From contig OX335647.2 in assembly GCA_946894095.1 (NCBI GenBank), positions 17,750,001 to 17,814,000 of the forward strand: DNA of 64,000 nucleotides, in the 5' to 3' direction. The notes beneath the pieces were generated by a model. That model was not told the DNA's origin, did no database searches, and saw nothing but the letters and a program-made list of their open reading frames with translations. Within the stretch, counting starts at the first letter, position 1; each line of letters begins with the position of its first letter. Position numbers and translations under genes: made by a program. Shown in pieces: positions 1-10,362 of this stretch. This DNA is from Incurvaria masculella (Eukaryota; Arthropoda; Insecta; Lepidoptera; Incurvariidae).

Positions 1-214
1 AGTTAAGTAGACTTAATTTTGATATTTAAAAAAATGTGAAGACAAAGAGATATTGACTGACTGATGTTGGATGCAAAAAAAAATATAAATGCGCAGTGGA
101 CTAAGAATTATTTCCAAACTACGTTTGTGTGGGAAACATAGCTTGGGGTGCGCTTTTAGTAGATGTGGTCAACTTCCCCTATTACTCCAGGAACTTTAGA
201 CTTAAATCAGCACT

Positions 215-895
215 TAGAAAAACATTAAATCCGAAATGCAATTTTTTTTCTCAGAAACGTAGTATTTCATATGGACGTGTGTACATTAAGTTTGCAACAT
301 TTTGGGGGGCCCGGAAGATAGAAATAAAATATGAAATATGTTTAAGAAAAGATATCTCCTAAACAAATATTTAGAAATGGTATTTCAAAATCGAATATGT
401 TAACTAATTTTAAGTGTAATATAACTGTAAATTTGCAACAATTTATTATTTACGGAACTGTGTAAATATATTTTTTTTGTACTATTTTCGTAATATCTGC
501 AAAGCAAATACTGCTAACTCAGTTTTATTTTCTGGAATATGTAAATGGCCTAAATCTCTATATTCTGTGAGAAATTTAAAATGTTGCAAAACTTAGAAGC
601 ACATTTTTTTTTCATTTATAATTTTTAGATTCGAATATAAGCTAAACAAAAAATTCGAAATGCGGTTTGAATCATTCATTTTGTAGTTTTATCTTTCAAT
701 AATATGCTATCAATTTTGCAACAATACAAATCGTCCGGAACTAGGTTCAATTAAAACATTACTATAATTACCAGTTTTCACTCGTACACCGACGTAAAGC
801 CACTTCTCTGTGTGAGTGTAGCGCGTGTAAACATAGCTAGGAAGACTGCGGTGGACGCGGGGGGATGGGGCCGGTCGGCTCGACAGATTCTCCCC
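215..895 (+). repeat. Left arm of element 1 with four ~140 bp repeats
   Basis: The word TTGCAACA or a close variant occurs at about 292, 433, 584 and 716, giving spacings of 141, 151 and 132 bp. Each is followed by an AT-rich stretch, so the arm is a diverged four-unit tandem repeat. A GC-rich block (about 850-890, with GGACGCGGGGGGATGGGG) lies inside the last unit. The right arm mirrors this order. Confidence 0.6.
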
Positions 896-1003
896 GCCTT
901 GCTACCTAAACATCGCCGCATTTATTTTGTGTTCGTTCGGGAGCAATTTTCATTTGTAAATTGATTTACATTGTTGATAATACAGAATGGCTGTGGACAT
1001 TTG

Positions 1004-1308
1004 CGATAGAGCGATCGTGGCACAGTGTCGGGTGGATTTGCCTTACACTACAGAGGTCTGGGTTCAAATCCCCACAATGCACATCCACCACTATCTTTCT
1101 CTTTCTGAGTTGGATAAATGCATTTCGTCATTAATGCGAGCGGTTCCATGGTTCGGAATCCTTGAAAAACTGTAGGTTAAGCCCTCCCGGGTTGGTTCCT
1201 TCATACGCATTTTCCGTCCGTGTTTTCCATCCAGTTCAATGTAGCCGTGCTCATAAAAGGGGTGGTCCTGCCATGGCACTTATTCCATCGTAAATGCGGT
1301 GTGTTGAG
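1004..1308 (+). mobile_element. tRNA-derived SINE, degraded copy
   Basis: The head has a tRNA-like B box (GGTTCAAATCC at about 1061), followed by the family body: CTTTCTCTTTCTGAGTT, GGTTCGGAATCC, AACTGTAGG, CCCTCCCGGGTTGGT and TCCGTGTTTTCCATCCAGTT. A piece of the middle is deleted and the tail is eroded. It lies just inside the left arm of element 1. Confidence 0.8.
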
Positions 1309-2275
1309 ATGAAAATGGAATAGAATTGATGCGATCATAATTGGCAATTACTAAGAATGTTTTGACGGGATGCCGGCCGTGCCTCTAGTCCTTTTATTTT
1401 TAACATTCTTAGTATGCTTATGGTATGCTTGTTTTATCTATATTTTTATTTTGGATGATAAATTGTTCGCCTTAATGATTTCACCTTTTTACCGATTTCG
1501 CCACGCATAGTCATTATCTGAAATAATAGAGAGATTTGAACCAGGAAAAAATTTTTTTCAAGAAATTCAACCGACGAAAAAATTATCAGATAAGCGAAAA
1601 ACATAACAAGAAGTTTTGATATGACCCCGTATCGTAATAAACAAACGTAAATCGCTGACTCTATATTAGTATTTTTATTTTTCCCTTCTGAGTTTTAAGG
1701 TTAACCACCCTAACTCCGCGAGATATAGCAAGATTATTAATTAGATTAGATTAATACCAAGAATGCAATCCCGATCTCGCAAGATCTCGTTTTCGCGAGT
1801 TCTCGGCCTTTTTTAAACGAGATTGATCTCGACACACTAGCATAAAAACCTCTAAAGAGAGTTGTTACTCTATCAATTCCCTATACTACGGGCGATAACT
1901 GGCGATAGGTCTATTTCAACACTGACAAGTGCGCTATATTGACATTGAGTCACTCCAGAGAGCCTATTCAATACCAAAATTGACTTGGTGATGTCTTGCT
2001 TTCGAGAGTGACAAGTCAGAAAAATTAAGGTGTCATCATGGACAGAGTGCAGAGCTTGAAAGAGTGCAAAAAAAGTTTTTGAGATTCCTTTATAAAAATA
2101 ATTATAATTTTTATCCGATTTATCCGAATCGCAGTTAACAAAATATGTGTTTAAATTAGTAATTGGACACGTGCAAAATATTTCAGTGCTAGAGAGTGTT
2201 AATCTGTTCGCCCCAGAAAATTACAGTCGCGCGCGCTCTCATCCTCGCTTCGCGCTGCCCTCCTCGCGCACCAAA
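1309..2275. other. No gene seen; short repeat traces
   Basis: AT-rich, with no credible coding frame. At 1765-1835 the word TCTCG/CGAGA recurs about six times in both orientations. At 1850-1905 a stretch including GAGTTGTTACTCTATCAA and CTATACTACGGGCGATAA is the reverse complement of 16494-16545, so it is an old dispersed repeat fragment of unknown class. Confidence 0.5.
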
Positions 2276-2450
2276 ATCTTACCAGCACCTTAGAAACCTA
2301 ACAAAATTTTACAATGCCCGACAGTCATCAGACATCTATTTCGATCAAATAAAGCTATTTTGAGTATTATTTTGGATCTCTGATAAGAAATATGCTCATG
2401 ATCTTCTTTCCACGTTTGTATGGGGAGTTGAGCGGGAAGGCCCACCTTAA
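2276..2450 (-). mobile_element. Fragment of TTAA-flanked MITE
   Basis: The sequence matches the terminal part of the elements at 30797 and 35085: CATCAGACATCTA, TCGATCAAATAAAGCTATTTT, GATCTTCTTTCC and TGGGGAGTTGAGCGGG. It ends in CCACCTTAA. The rest of the element is absent, so this is an internally truncated relic. Confidence 0.7.
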
Positions 2451-2539
2451 GTCTAGATTTTTAAATAAACTATAACCCCACTTAAATCTTACAAAATCAG
2501 CAAATTACAAAATAAAAAAGTGTACATCTTTAGCTATAA

Positions 2540-2735
2540 TCACCTCTAGTGTCATGATATTAGCCAAAAACAACATATGGGAACGAGGTGCCATGCCAGG
2601 AACTTTCTTATATTTCATGGCTACATTGTAATGGAAGGAAAATATCGTCTATTTTCATTGCCGCTTTGACCGTAGTTAATTCAATGCGATAGTACAGCCC
2701 CTACAGTTTTATGTTTAATCCGAACTACCATGAAA
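2540..2735 (-). mobile_element. SINE fragment, reverse orientation
   Basis: It shows the reverse complement of the SINE 3' half: GTCATGATATTAGCC, GTGCCATGCCAGGA, CATGGCTACATTG, TTTTCATTGCCGCTTTGACC and CTACAGTTTTATGTTTAATCC. It is diverged, with indels. The tRNA-like head is missing. Confidence 0.7.
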
Positions 2736-2796
2736 CGTGAAGTAGTAAATACTTTTTCTAAGACAAACTACGCCACCCTAAAGAGATTTTTATCAT

Positions 2797-3176
2797 TGTC
2801 AGCCTCGGTAGCACAGTGGTGGGACACCTTGAGATTCTATAAGCTGGGTAATCAGCTCTGAGCGCGGTTGGGTTCTGGATGGGTGACCATTTTAGACCAT
2901 TAGGGCTGGCCGTGGTTCGGATTCCAAGTAAAACTGTAGGTCCCCTTCCTTACTTACTATGTTGTAGGGTTTATCCCGTCAGGTTTGGTACCATTGCATT
3001 GAATGAACGATGATCGAAGTGGCAATGAAAATTGACCGTGTTTTCCATCCAGTTCAATGTAGCCGAGCAATTTAAGGAAAGTCCTGGTATGGCACCTAGT
3101 TCCCATGTCGTGTTTTAGGCTAATATCTGACGTTCAGTTTGGTATTAGCCATCCATTTATAGTTCTTTAAAAAAAT
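2797..3176 (+). mobile_element. SINE with variant head
   Basis: The body (TGGTTCGGATTCCAAGTAAAACTG onward in pieces, GTGTTTTCCATCCAGTT, TTGGTATTAGCCATCCA) is the common SINE body. The first 100 bp differ from the main subfamily. They keep an A-box-like TAGCACAGTGG near 2810 and then read GAGCGCGGTT followed by GGATGGGTGACC, a word also found in 5S rRNA genes. This is a second subfamily with an exchanged or highly diverged 5' module. It ends in a short A-run near 3172. Confidence 0.75.
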
Positions 3177-3255
3177 CATTACAATACCGACTCAAACAAA
3201 AACGATCGTATAAATATTTAAATTTTGATTAAGTTCCAGTAAATATGTACATTAA

Positions 3256-3402
3256 CCCTGCTACTAATAATCCCAGATCATCGTCTGAATAGGTATACAA
3301 TGTTTTGTCCTTTTCTATTGAATTAGAAACTGCCTGTCAATGCAAAGGACAAAACATTGTATAACTATTCAGCTGATGATCTAGGTTTATTAGTAACAGG
3401 GA
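3256..3402. mobile_element. Hairpin MITE, 147 bp
   Basis: It is an almost complete palindrome. CCCTGCTACTAATAAT, CCAGATCATCG and ACAATGTTTTGTCCTTT on the left return as AAAGGACAAAACATTGT, GATGATCTAGG and TTATTAGTAACAGGG on the right, around a loop of about 30 bp. The flanks (ATTAA and ATAAT) may carry a small target duplication. Superfamily unknown. Confidence 0.7.
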
Positions 3403-3480
3403 TAATATTTCGTGCTAAACAAGTACGTCGCTTTTTCCAAGGAGTGTGATATGTATGTTATATTATGATATGTATGGAAG

Positions 3481-4497
3481 ATAGCCAGTGCATGTTATGC
3501 GATGAGATCAATAAAAAACACTGTGCACATATCAACTTTAAGAATAATTGATTTTAGCTATGTAGAATCGATTTTAAGGTACGGAATAGATGTGTGGGGA
3601 AACAATTGTAATGTTAAAAAAAGTATTCTCATCCTTCAAAATAAAGTTATACGAATTATTTGTGGAGCCAAATATGATGAAAGTTGCCGACCCCTTTTCG
3701 TAAAATAAAAACCGGCCAAGTGCGAGTCGGAATCGCACACGAAGGGTTCCGTACCATCGTAAAAAATAAATAAAAAAAATCACGTTTTTTGTATGGGGAC
3801 CCCCTTTAATTTTAATTATTTCTTAATTTTACCTATTTGTTGTTATAGCGGCAAAATAAATACACACTCTGTGAACATTTCAGCTGTCTATCTGTTACGG
3901 TTACTGAGATACAGCCCTGTGACAGACGGACAGACGGACGGACGGACGGACGGACGGACGGACGGACAGCGGAGGCTTAGTAATAGGGTTCCGTTTTCAC
4001 CCTTTGGGTACGGAACCCTAAAAAATCATGACTGTAATATAATATGCATTGGAGTATATAAGAAAAACTAATACTTCGATAAAGTGAAGGAATTGCAGAT
4101 ATATGACTTAAGAAATAACGACAGTTTTCGACCAAGAGGCCCAAAATGTTTATTGTTTAAGAATTCATCGATTTATACTGGAGTAAAAATTTACAATCAT
4201 TTACCTATTTCCATCAAACAATTTTTAACAATAACCAATTTTTTAATTAATTTAAAAGAATATTTGTTAAGTAACCCGTTTTATAATATAGAAGAATTTT
4301 TCAATAATTTTAATTGTAATTTAGAATAATTTAATATTGACATTTATTGAACCAGATTATGTATTGAAAATGTATAGTGAATTTTAATAATGTATTTATA
4401 ATTAATGTTTATTATAAACTCTTAGATCATTCATTTATGTTATAAAATGTGCACGGCTCGCAAGGGTCACTCATGCTAAATAAATAAAATAAATATC
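3481..4497 (+). pseudogene. LINE (Jockey/CR1-like) ORF2 3' end, split by an insertion
   Basis: The frame from 3481 reads the C-terminal part of a non-LTR retrotransposon ORF2: ILRYGIDVWGNN, then ILILQNKVIRIICGAKY and SCRPLFVK. It is broken at 3709-4025 by an ACGG repeat and resumes as IMTVI, ALEYIRKN and KELQIYDLRNN down to a stop near 4327. The 3' UTR ends in a TAAATAAAATAAAT tail at about 4497. At least two stops lie in the resumed part. The copy is 5' truncated near 3480, as is usual for LINEs. The catalytic RT core is absent. The clade is inferred from these C-terminal motifs. Confidence 0.75.
3709..4025 (+). repeat. ACGG-microsatellite dispersed repeat
   Basis: The full copy starts AACCGGCCAAGTGCGAGTC, which can form a stem with the following GAATCGCAC, then GGGTTCCGTACC. 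It passes through TTGTTATAGCGGCAAAATA and an ACGG run at about 3931-3965, and ends GGTACGGAACCCTAAAAA. The subterminal GGGTTCCGTACC and GGTACGGAACCC are inverted copies. It interrupts the LINE frame after SCRPLFVK with almost no loss of LINE sequence, so the insertion was clean and into an A-rich target. Confidence 0.85.
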
Positions 4498-4568
4498 TAT
4501 TATTCGACCGTGAAGCAAGAACATATGAAATAAAGAAAGAGCCCCGTAAAATAGCTACTGTAAGAATA

Positions 4569-4612
4569 TACTGCTAGGCTGGGTCCGAACCATCTAAAAT
4601 ACCATTCATGGA
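4569..4612 (+). mobile_element. Terminal fragment of MITE family seen at 55912
   Basis: TACTGCTAGGCTG followed by GGTCCGAACCAT and CATTCATGGATAT matches the left end of the MITE at 55912-56088. Only this end is present. It lies immediately inside the right arm of element 1. Confidence 0.45.
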
Positions 4613-4674
4613 TATTGCGTCTTCCAAGACGTAATACCCGACAGTACCTACACATGTAACTGTCGCACGCACGT

Positions 4675-5372
4675 GCCACTCCCGCCCCGCACCACCCGGC
4701 GATAGCGTCCTCCGTCCGTCTCCCCGCGCCGCTGCCTACTCACTCATACAATTACAACTGATAAATGTCTGCATATGGCTGCGCAACTAATACACCTGTG
4801 AGAGCGGCACCTGTAAAACGCTTGCAGATTTAATTCATTTTTACCTTGTTTCGGACTTCTTGCGATGTTGCAAAATTAGGGAAATGTTCACAATTGATTT
4901 AAGTTAACACTGAATGACGGAAATCTTATTTCTGATTTTTTGTTTACCGTTTATAGCATTAGAAAGTTTGGATTTAAAAAAAAATACTGTTCTAAGACTT
5001 GCAACATTCTAAAAACTTTACAGGATAAAGAATATAATTTTGTTTACATATTCTAGAAAGAAAGGTAGCCATAGCAAGTAAGGTTCTCAGCATAGATTTT
5101 TTTTAGTAAAAACATTTTTTTAAATATATTTCCGTAATTAGTAAATTGTTGCAAATTCACCGTTACATTACGCCTTAAAAGAGTTAACAAATACATTTCT
5201 ATAATACCATTTCTAAATATTTGTTTAGGAGATATATATTTTTTTATACATTTTAATTTTTTTTTCTATCTTCCGGGCCCCGCTCAATGTTGCAAACTTA
5301 ATGTAAGCATATAAATATGAAATTGTATATTTCTGAGAAAAAAAAATTCATTTCGGATTTCATGTGTTTCTC
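4675..5372 (-). repeat. Right arm of element 1 with four ~140 bp repeats
   Basis: The reverse word TGTTGCAA or a close variant occurs at about 4868, 5002, 5148 and 5289, giving spacings of 134, 146 and 141 bp from the inside out. The GC-rich inner block is at 4675-4735 (CCCGCCCCGCACC, TCCCCGCGCCGCTGCC). The arm ends outward at GGATTTCATGTGTTTCTCAAA. Confidence 0.6.
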
Positions 5373-6650
5373 AAACCGTCCGGGGACGGGCCTATATATA
5401 GAAAGCATTTAAGTAACGTCTTCGAGACAATGTGGGAAGAAAACCGCTTATTTATCCCGACAGTGGCTTCTAAACGAGCTCACCTTGTATGGTATCCGTC
5501 AAAGCTGTCAGATACCAACAAAAGCAAACACAATCGATTTGAAAATTTTATTTACTCAATCTGTGTAGTTATAATGACTAAATTTTCTCCTTGTTATTGC
5601 GAAAATAATTGTTCCTTATTATGCTAAAGAAGTCTTGGGAAAGAAAATAAAACAAAAACATAACAAACAAATATTTCTTTGTGATTTCAAAATTTGTTTG
5701 TAGACATACAAAAGCTCTTATTTTCCTCTAAACCTTATTCTAACGGCATCATGGAGTACATCTTCCATCTAAAAAACTAAATAAAAAAAACTTAACAAGA
5801 ATCATGCGACTTCTACGATAAGCTTTGAGTTTTCTTCCCCATTATTACTGCAAAAAATAAAGCAACATTTAATGCACTCAGCGTGTGTGCACAAAAAGTT
5901 AACATAAACATTTCAGAGCATCTTTATAGTTCATTAGAACTTGCCCAATACAATTTTACAAAGCGAAGTAGTTACGGAGAAAATTAATAATGTCTTATTC
6001 AGAAAAATGCCCATACATAACTTCCATAGTTCGCATGACCGGGAAGGCAGATGTGGGAGCGTCCACGGACGATCTCCTGACCAGTGCTTCTCAATCGAAG
6101 GAAGGTATGCGAAGATATTATATTGTAAATTTGATAACGTTTTAAATTCACACCGGCTCATCCTACATACATATCTAGTTTGGGCTCGGGTGTCTTTTAA
6201 AAATACATACTTCGCATTATACTTGTCAAGTGTTTAGGTATGTGAAGCGAAAATAAGATGAATTCGATAATTCATTAGAGAATGGAAAATCTTTTTCAAC
6301 AGCATTATCATAACAGAAAAAAAGTACTTTAAATATGGAAGATCCCACCGGAAGGTTGAGAATCGGGGGCCTAATCGAAGCGGAGAGGCCGTTGAATCCG
6401 TCTTCGAGGAAAAAAGAAAGAGAAGACGCCATTAAAATAATACGTTTCGAGGAGGGTCCATTTTTGGGAGACGTTAGGCGGGGCGGCGGGATAATTTCGT
6501 GTTCGTGAGCGCGTCTCGCTCCGCGGTAACAGAGTTTGAAGAGCTGGGGATTCAATGCATCAAAGATATTTCTAATTAATCTTCTCCGAAAGCGCGTCAT
6601 TTCGAATTTCGAACTCAACTCAAGAACTTGAGAGCCGACGTACATTCCAT
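5373..6650. other. No gene seen
   Basis: Open frames up to 139 codons exist on the minus strand (6226-6645), but none has a recognisable domain, and overlapping frames on the other strand are of similar size. No repeat family from elsewhere in the window was recognised here. A moderately GC-rich patch lies at 6350-6550. Confidence 0.5.
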
Positions 6651-6654
6651 GTCC

Positions 6655-6965
6655 GCATCTATACTAATAATAAATCTGTAAGGAGTGTTCATGGAGTAAG
6701 TTGCTTTGTTTTCTAAGATACTTCGTTTGTAGACTTTATGTATGATACTAAGACTAAATTGATGTTTTTTAGAAATAAGTTCTTTATGTATGTTCCTCCA
6801 TAACTCTTAAACCGATCATCCGAATTCAATTAAACTTACTACACGTATATGTAAATACATGGGACACAGGATAGGCTATATATAATTCAGTTCCGCTTAC
6901 GTTAAGATGTAGCTGTATTACAAACCGAAATGCCCCGAGGCGGCGGCTTGGGGGGTAATCACTAT
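6655..6965. repeat. Possible old dispersed repeat fragment
   Basis: The phrases CATAACTCTTAAACCGATC and GGGACACAGGATAGGCTATA resemble words common in dispersed lepidopteran repeats (an AAACCGAT and a GACATAGGCTATAT type). The match is by memory of the motif only, and the boundaries are uncertain. Confidence 0.3.
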
Positions 6966-7105
6966 CTGCCTTTATTTCTTCGTTTACTTCTTCTAAGCCA
7001 CGCAACGGACTTTTTGACATGGTTTTCATTAATGTAAGGAGCGATCACTGAGCAAGGATTGCGTATGAAATTTTTAAATATTTAATACAAACCTTAAGAG
7101 AAAAA

Positions 7106-7360
7106 TTAAAACTTTGAAAAATTGTAGGTGTTAAAAAGGCCTACAGAAAGTTCCACTATATCATGTAGAGCGATAACTTCGAACCACTCGCCCTGGGCGC
7201 AGTCAGATTGCGGATGGGTTACCGTTTTCGATGTTGAAGGTGGCTGTGGTTCGTATTCCTCATACAACTTCGTAAAAGTAGGGAAGGTGGTAGGGTTAAT
7301 CCCGATTGGTTTTGTATCAATTTCTATGTAGCAGTGCCAGTGCACTAAGGGTCAGGCGGC
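7106..7360 (+). mobile_element. SINE, variant-head subfamily, degraded
   Basis: It contains GCGGATGGGTTACCGTTTT, the counterpart of the variant head at 2797. The shared body follows: GGCTGTGGTTCGTATTCC, GGGAAGGTGGTAGGG, TTAATCCCGATTGG and AATTTCTATGTAGC. It abuts the TTAA MITE that starts near 7379. Confidence 0.65.
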
Positions 7361-7378
7361 ACATGCTTTTAAAATTTA

Positions 7379-7900
7379 CATACAAAAGGGGAAAGAAGAT
7401 CACGCCCATATTTCTTGTCAGAGATCCAAAATTTTGCTCAAAATAGCTTTATTTGATCGAACTAGATGTCTGATGACCATTGGCATTGTAAAATTGTGTT
7501 TGGTTTCTAAGTTATAAGGTCCGAAAGTTTGCATTTTTCGCGCGTTTTATACAATAACTTTGGAGGTGGATTACGCTATGATAAAGTAAGACCATCTTAA
7601 AAAGATTAGTCATCAGACATAGCTTATTTAATCAAGATTTACAATCTATTTGGTTTTTGTTAAATTTTTGACTACAGCGGTCGTGGTTTACTTTTAGCTA
7701 TAAGTCGTTTTATAATTAAAATTTTCGTAAATCTTACCAAATCATACACTATGCACATTGTCTTTTTGTGGACATGTTGCATCTTCCTCATCACGGAGCC
7801 TGTCTTATTCTTTGAAACAGAGAGGGCCCCAGAGCACAACAGCACGGTTTTGTACCGTGCCCGCGAATGAGTTAGTACCGCCGGGTTGGGCCACCTTAAG
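7379..7900 (+). mobile_element. TTAA-flanked MITE, left end lost
   Basis: From ATACAAAAGGGGAAAGAAG to GGTTGGGCCACCTTAA it matches the complete copies at 30797 and 35085 base for base over long stretches. The left terminal repeat GGTGGCCCA is missing or replaced. The right end keeps CCACC followed by TTAA at 7897-7900. Confidence 0.8.
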
Positions 7901-9520
7901 TCTTATGCACCCATATGCACGCACAGGCGCGAATTAACGCCCCGCATCGCCACACACCACTCGAGGCACCACCACCGCGCCACCACCCCACGCGTTCTGG
8001 TCGCGAAATATTGATATCCTGCTGCTATATCGCCACCGCCGCGCAGCCGCGAGACAATGCGCACTCACCGTTAGCCGGGCCCGGGCCACGATGCGCAGAC
8101 GCAACTGGTGGCCCTTTTGGGAGCACGGGAATTTAGCGATTGTTTTGTTGCAATCTAAAGTTCGACATTACCATTATAGGAAGAACACCGGCTGCTTCTG
8201 CACTAATCAAGAATGTCTGGGAGATTCTTTTCAGGCGTGAAATGTATTGATCTCAAAGTGGTCATTTATCTCTCAACCCTATCCTTGCGAGCATTTATTC
8301 CACATTACTTTAAACTTTTGTAAAAAACAGACTTATATATTTTTTGGAGCAAAACTGGTGCAACAATAAATACAACATGCATAGAAAATACTGTTTACAA
8401 AAAATACTTAACTAAATGAACGTATGGTCAGCATAATAATATCGTTACGTCTAACAAAAACGCAAGCAATTACTAAACTAGAATGAAATAGATTAAATGC
8501 AACGATAGATAGCTTGAAAGTCGGTGACAGATATAATAAATATGTCGATTATCTACGTCACAGCCTTCTATGATGTACTATTGTTACTTTGTGCTAACTT
8601 GAAAAGGCTATCGGCCGTATCGTACTTGGAACAACAGGCGAGTTGGATTATTATGGGAAGCTAGCTAACAAGTCCATTGTCGCTGCTATAAAACAGAAAG
8701 CGTTCTACAAACACGCGACATTGTTACAGCGGCGTTTCCTCTTACTCCCGTGCGGCACAATGCAGTAACGCGACACGATACGATATCGTAATGATACGTA
8801 CAGACACGTAGTCACTGAAATACAACGCCGGATGGGGCCCACTGCTAGCTAGTGCATCCGTCTCATACGTGCGTGGGGCAGCGCAAAGCACAATGCAATA
8901 CGAGACCCCATTTGAACTGTTGTCACCACTGTCATAGATTAAAAAGGTAAGTGTAGATAGCTAACGTCATGCAACGTGCAAAACTCGCAGAAAACAGCTT
9001 ATTTTCGCTGGTACATTGCTAAACAGCGCCATCTCCCGGTACTGCCATAACTAGTTACATCGTCATTAAACCAAGCTTGATTCCTAATTTTGCTTAGGTA
9101 GGCGTGATGAAAATTTACATTTTAACTATAGAATAAGTAATTCCATTGAAAACATCATTTATATACATTGGTTCGTATTTATTGTATTCTGAAATGTGAA
9201 TTGTAACGCCACCTGTGGACTTTTATTATTGCTTTTAAAAGTTCTATGACGTTAGCAATCTATCCCTTCCTCTTTAATCTATGCCCCTATTGAGACCGAA
9301 ACACAGCGTGATGATGTAATGAATATGCCGTGTCATACACCCTCTGAATACATACAGGACATACAGGTGGAGGAGACCTTCGTATGTTGACCCTCGTAAG
9401 TTCATCCCTAACAGTTGTATCTGATATTCAAATGAAATAAGTTATCAGTTTGATAAAACAGTTTTTATTTTAATTCGCGTAGCACAAATCTGATGTAAGA
9501 AGTGAGTAAGTATTTGAACG
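7901..9520. other. No gene seen; GC-rich patch at the start
   Basis: The region 7915-8110 is rich in CCGC and CACC and gives an open frame of 73 codons with no recognisable domain. The remainder is AT-rich with scattered stops. No repeats from this window were recognised. Confidence 0.5.
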
Positions 9521-9524
9521 GGCC

Positions 9525-9600
9525 GAAGTTCAGGGCCCAGGGCCTTGCTTTTCATGCGAGAGGGCACGGGCTCATACCCATAGGGAACATCCTAACATTG
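9525..9600 (+). repeat. Possible tRNA-like SINE head fragment
   Basis: CTTGCTTTTCATGCGAGAGG is identical to the head of the SINE at 59991, and GGGCTCATACCC follows where that SINE has its B-box region. The common SINE body does not follow, so only the head is left. Confidence 0.4.
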
Positions 9601-9894
9601 CACCTAATTCTTGAGCGTGATGTATTCAACGGATTAAATGCGAGAATAGACACAGTCCTTATGATCACCACCGCTTAGGTAGGTTTGGTATATGTACATA
9701 TTTAACGGTTCCTAGATCACTTCCAGAGCAAACACGCTGCACAAATATTTGTCTCTGCGCGGCCGATAAGAGCGACTAGACACACAGATTACGTCTCTCC
9801 ACAGCAATTAGCCACTCTTTTGATTTAATTAGGCTAAAGAAAGACAGACCGTCAAGTGTTTTAAGCCCGGATCAATACAAATACCGATATTTAT

Positions 9895-9965
9895 GTAAAG
9901 TGCGGCATGGGGCGTACGCCAGGCGCTCACATAAGAGGTGCCCGATGACGCCCATGGTCTTTTGA
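9895..9965. repeat. Short dispersed repeat shared with 44100-44165
   Basis: GCGGCATGGGGCGTACGCC, then GGCGCTCACATAAG and GATGACGCCCATGG are paralleled at 44100-44165 by GCGGTGTATGGCGTAAGCC, CCTCGCCTATG and GACGACGCCTATAGG. The similarity covers about 65 bp. Class unknown. Confidence 0.4.
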
Positions 9966-10362
9966 ACCTAAACAAGCTTGAACTAAAATCGAAAGCGCCA
10001 GCCGGCGGACCGTGTTTAAATGACCCTAGACTTTGGGGGGTATGAATTAGGGTCATAATTTGCCGATTATATGGATAAAGGATTTAAAATGTTAATGTTG
10101 AATGGTAAATGGTGTCTTCACAGTGGGTTTTCAATAGTAATCAGAATAACTTAATGAAATAAAATATTGATGTGGTTTGAATGAAGTTTAGTGAGATTTT
10201 TTATTGTTATTTCTTATTTTGTGACTGCAAGAAGGTTTTTCATTTTAGCCATCTATAAATTATATTTTTACATTTGCGTGTCGTTAAGTGATAAATATTG
10301 AGATGATTATTAACATAATATATGGAATAATCAGAATAATAAAGAAAAAGGAATGAAATATA

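Larger units (their letters stand above)
215..5372. mobile_element. Large inverted-repeat element 1 (unclassified)
   Basis: Two arms of about 690 bp in opposite orientation (215-895 and 4675-5372) enclose a loop of about 3.8 kb. Both arms read inward through the same words: AATCCGAAATG, then TTTTTTTTCTCAGAAA, ATTAAGTTTGCAACATT, GGGCCCGGAAGATAGAAA and CTAAACAAATATTTAGAAA. The outer 250 bp are the best conserved and the inner part has diverged. The loop holds only other repeats (SINEs, a hairpin MITE, a LINE tail, an ACGG repeat) and no transposase frame, so the element is non-autonomous or gutted. The superfamily is unknown. Long TIRs with internal tandem repeats recall foldback-type DNA transposons, but that is inference. 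Confidence 0.6.

Noticed and set aside
3931..3965. ACGG runs as telomeric or satellite DNA.
   Set aside because: The runs always occur at the same position inside the dispersed repeat, so they are an internal microsatellite of a mobile family.
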